From: Irineochytrium annulatum
Taxonomy: Eukaryota; Chytridiomycota; Chytridiomycetes; Chytridiales; Chytridiaceae
NCBI GenBank assembly: GCA_027600665.1
Contig: JADGJL010000222.1
Coordinates: 3,832 to 30,627 of the forward strand
Length of the DNA: 26,796 nt
Direction: 5' to 3'
Below the pieces are notes generated by a model. The model did no database searches. It was not told where the DNA came from and worked only from the letters and a program-made list of their open reading frames with translations. The position numbers and the translations under genes are program-made. Positions 24,201 through 26,796 of the stretch are shown piece after piece. The number at the start of each line of letters is the position of its first letter. Position 1 is the stretch's first letter.

Positions 24201-26722
24201 GCAAGAGCTTTGATGAGCTGGCTGGGAGTATCACGAAGTCTTGGTCCAGTATGGCTCACACTGATGTAATGCCGCTGGAATCGACTCGGAAACTCCATAT
24301 TGCCGAAACGCGTATCTCGAGACCAAGACGCGAAAGATCTCCACAAAGGGCTAGTATTCCAAGCGTGGAAAGGGTTTCTCGCTGTGACATAGGTTTTAGG
24401 TTTCCACCCATCCTCAATTTGGGGGTGAGCAAGCTGGTGTCGGGGCAAGACGTGTCGGTTGTCCGATATTACGAGGCTCCATTTGAAACAGACGACTACG
24501 AAAAAATGCTTCGAAAGAATCCCAAAGATGTTAAGCTGTGGATGGACTACGCCGCATCGACCCTCCCCACTCCGTTAACTTTTGACGTTTTGACGAAGCC
24601 GTTGAAGACGGTTAATTTATCGCTAAGCGTTTTGTCCCGAGCTTTGCAAATGAACCGCGATTCCTCGGAGCTATGGAATTTTTATCTTGAGGTCTACCTT
24701 CGCCTTGCGCTCGAGAATGATGCGCGACAAGTACTTGAGGAGGCTGTGGGGTTTGTGCCGCTTTCGAAGCAGATATGGTGGCGCTATTACTACTTCGAGA
24801 AGGATTCCGCGAAGAGGGAAGACGTTTTGCGACGGATGCTCCAAGCATTTGGTCAAGATACCGTGGAGATTGGAGGTAGTGGTTATAATCTATATTTCGT
24901 TAAAAGCATTTTTAGCTCGAGATGTCGGCCACTCCTCTTTTATATTGTCTGTCGCTCTTAAGATTGCGCAGATAGCGCTTGACATTGGATCCAAAGAGGA
25001 TGCAATGGCTTGGTTGGAACACTTTTTATGTGAACGAAACTTTGCACGAATTATCGCCTTTGATAAAGCGGCACAACAAGCTACGCCGAAAGCGCGGTGG
25101 CCACGCATAGTCGAAACTGCTTCCCATCGTCGTCTAAGTAAGGCCGACCTTTGTAACGCTTGGCTCTCTTTTATTCATGTTTGGTGTTTTGGAACTCTCC
25201 CGGATGGCATTTTCCACAATTATCCTCACGACTACTTGATGAGCTCGGAGATGTTTTCGCTGAACTTCGCAGCCAAGACTGGCGGAGAGTTGAATGAAGT
25301 TGAAGGTCTAATGCGTCATTTGGCAAAGGAATTTGGTGGCTTCGTGGGTAGCGACGGAATCTATGCGTACACTTCAATTGTTCGCAATTACTTGGAGCTT
25401 TTGCTTGCTTCCCAGAAGCACAATGTCGCGTCCGAGTTTTTGATCGATGACGTTTCGCGGAACTTGTCCATGGATGAAGTAGCTCTTTTACTTGTTGATT
25501 ATGATAAGGTGTCCCTTGATTTATCATTATTATCAGCTCAACGTCTTACCAGCCAACATTCGAGCAGCTGATGTCGGACGGAGACTTCTTACCAAAACCC
25601 GTTGTGTGGAATCGATTGTTGAAGGTCGCTCTGCCAGAAATCTCATCATCATCGGCGGTCATGTATCTTCAGCAATGTGTAAAAACCTTTTATATAAAGG
25701 ATGGAAGGGTATGTATCAACGAACGTATTGGACTAATGTTGCGCAAGGAAAGAGATGTTCCTTTCCGGGACGGCGTCTTATTGTACCGGCATCTGCTCGG
25801 GTTGAGTACCCCTCCCGAATTTGAAGCTCCTCCTTTTAGAGAGGGCGTCGATGTTATCGTTGCCCGCTCTGATTGCCACCTGTGGCTCAATTATTTTCTG
25901 CTGCAAAACCTTGAAGTAGAAGAGCCGAGTGGCCTTAGCGTTGACGGCCCGCCGAACTTGATTTCGATTCTTCGAGACGCCTTAACTGCCGTTCCTGACC
26001 AAATCAGCCGTGAAATCTTCTGGACAGAACTTATAAGGTTTGAGTGCGCTGCGAGCGACGGAAAACCTCGTTCTCAGAAGCATTGTCGAAAAATTCTGAA
26101 TGCGTTCGGACAAGCCGCGAGAGAACTGATAACAAGCGAAAGTCATCCTTACAATGCACATTGCATAATGGACAGCGACTTCTCAAAGGTCATCCCCATT
26201 AAGGTTCCTTTGGCACTGTTTTGGATATGTCTGAGGTGTTGTATAGAATCTACGTGCAGTGCAGAATATTCTGCATATTGCCCTTCCTTGTCTTCCACTT
26301 GATAAGGGCATTGATTTGCTTGAACTTTTGGCTCAATCGGACAGAGATCTCATTTTTAGCTCCATCAGGTTTGTAAACAGTTTCTTTAGTGGGTAACAAG
26401 AATCAACTTCGCCAGCTTTGTAAAGGTCTACCTCGAAGCAAGAGTTTGGAAAAAGGCGCGGCAGCACATCGTCGGCTGTTTAAAGGCGGACCCGAAGCGA
26501 GAACGGAATTGGAGAATGGCAATTGTTTTGGAGAGTTGGGGGCCGCCATTTGGAACTGAAGACGCTGCTCGCGAACTTCTTCAGCTTTCGCGGAACTTCT
26601 TGCCAGCGGACTCCAGATTGTACTCGGATGTGAGCGGCGTTGAGAGTGCGTTGAATTTTTACGTTGAGAAGTTTCAAGAGATACTACGAAGTTTGCCAAA
26701 TCAGGACTCTCCCTCATATTAG
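21234..26722 (+). CDS. ZFC3H1: ZFC3H1/Red1-type nuclear exosome adaptor with zinc finger and HAT/TPR repeats
   Basis: Scaffold of the MTREC/PAXT system linking Mtr4 and the nuclear exosome to polyadenylated RNAs. Exons: 21234-21393, 21457-21699, 21738-24047, 24093-24875, 24916-25508, 25553-26203, 26247-26368, 26416-26722; about 1722 aa (human ZFC3H1 1989, fission yeast Red1 712). An acidic EDGEI motif lies near the N-terminus, as in animal ZFC3H1. The middle is disordered, with a coiled coil around residues 586-690. A zf-C3H1-type finger, CQFEMQGGSC-KDPTC-RSQH, uses Cys879, Cys888, Cys893 and His897. From about residue 985 the protein is HAT/TPR-like: RYYEAPFETDDYEKML, VKLWMDYAAS, LSVLSRALQMNRDSSELWNF, VYLEARVWKKARQHI. 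Introns at 24876 and 26369 have alternative in-frame acceptors (24906, 26400); the 26204 donor is inferred. The start could be either of two adjacent ATGs (21234, 21237). Confidence 0.9.
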
Positions 26723-26796
26723 CACACCATGGTCAGTGTCCCACGTCTTGCTACCGACCGGCTGCGCGGTTTCAGGACTCTCAAACTTAGGCATTC
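26723..26796. other. Right edge, possible start or end of a neighbouring gene
   Basis: Six bases after the ZFC3H1-like stop, an ATG at 26729 in good context (CACCATGG) opens a plus frame to the window end (MVSVPRLATDRLRGFRTLK). On the minus strand another frame is also open from the edge to a TGA at 26716-26714. The sequence is too short to choose between them, or neither. Confidence 0.25.

Overview
The window looks like a gene-dense nuclear segment from a flagellated (zoosporic) fungus, most likely a chytrid-type lineage. It carries fungal-style genes with many very short introns (mostly 38-64 nt, GT...AG with CT(A/G)A-like branch points) beside genes that occur only in organisms with motile cilia. 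The code is standard, and no rRNA, tRNA, transposon or CRISPR was recognised. All gene models are spliced by hand from reading-frame continuity and remembered family conservation. No alignment was run.

Layout, left to right: (1) a low-complexity Ser/Pro-rich protein on the minus strand (180-863) ending in a conserved-looking RRNSEQRGRFTV tail; (2) about 1.1 kb of intergenic DNA; (3) cytosolic/mitochondrial-type alanyl-tRNA synthetase on the plus strand (1966-5355, 12 exons, 949 aa); (4) a giant 12-exon minus-strand gene (17439 to 5479, about 3797 aa) with a helical armadillo-like N-terminus, about 20 ASH/MSP-type immunoglobulin-like modules, and a disordered C-terminal region carrying five DPRxIPLP repeats; (5) ZMYND10 on the plus strand (17655-19378, 10 exons, 438 aa), the axonemal dynein preassembly factor, divergent from the giant gene across 215 bp; (6) a small CFAP141-like gene on the minus strand (19868 to 19375) whose stop codon interlocks with that of ZMYND10; (7) an MGST3-like MAPEG enzyme on the minus strand (20731 to 19914, 7 exons including 17 nt and 22 nt micro-exons); (8) a full-length ZFC3H1/Red1-type nuclear RNA-surveillance protein on the plus strand (21234-26722, 8 exons, about 1722 aa).

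Three adjacent genes (giant ASH protein, ZMYND10, CFAP141-like) point to axoneme building: a probable central-apparatus or axonemal scaffold, a cytoplasmic dynein assembly factor and a doublet-lumen microtubule inner protein. AlaRS, MGST3-like and ZFC3H1-like are housekeeping neighbours. The least familiar item is the giant ASH protein, whose combination of armadillo-like N-terminus, ASH array and DPRxIPLP tail I cannot assign to a named family.

Main uncertainties: exact acceptors in five introns with two in-frame choices, the start codons of the low-complexity gene, the CFAP141-like gene and the ZFC3H1-like gene, and the identity of the giant protein.
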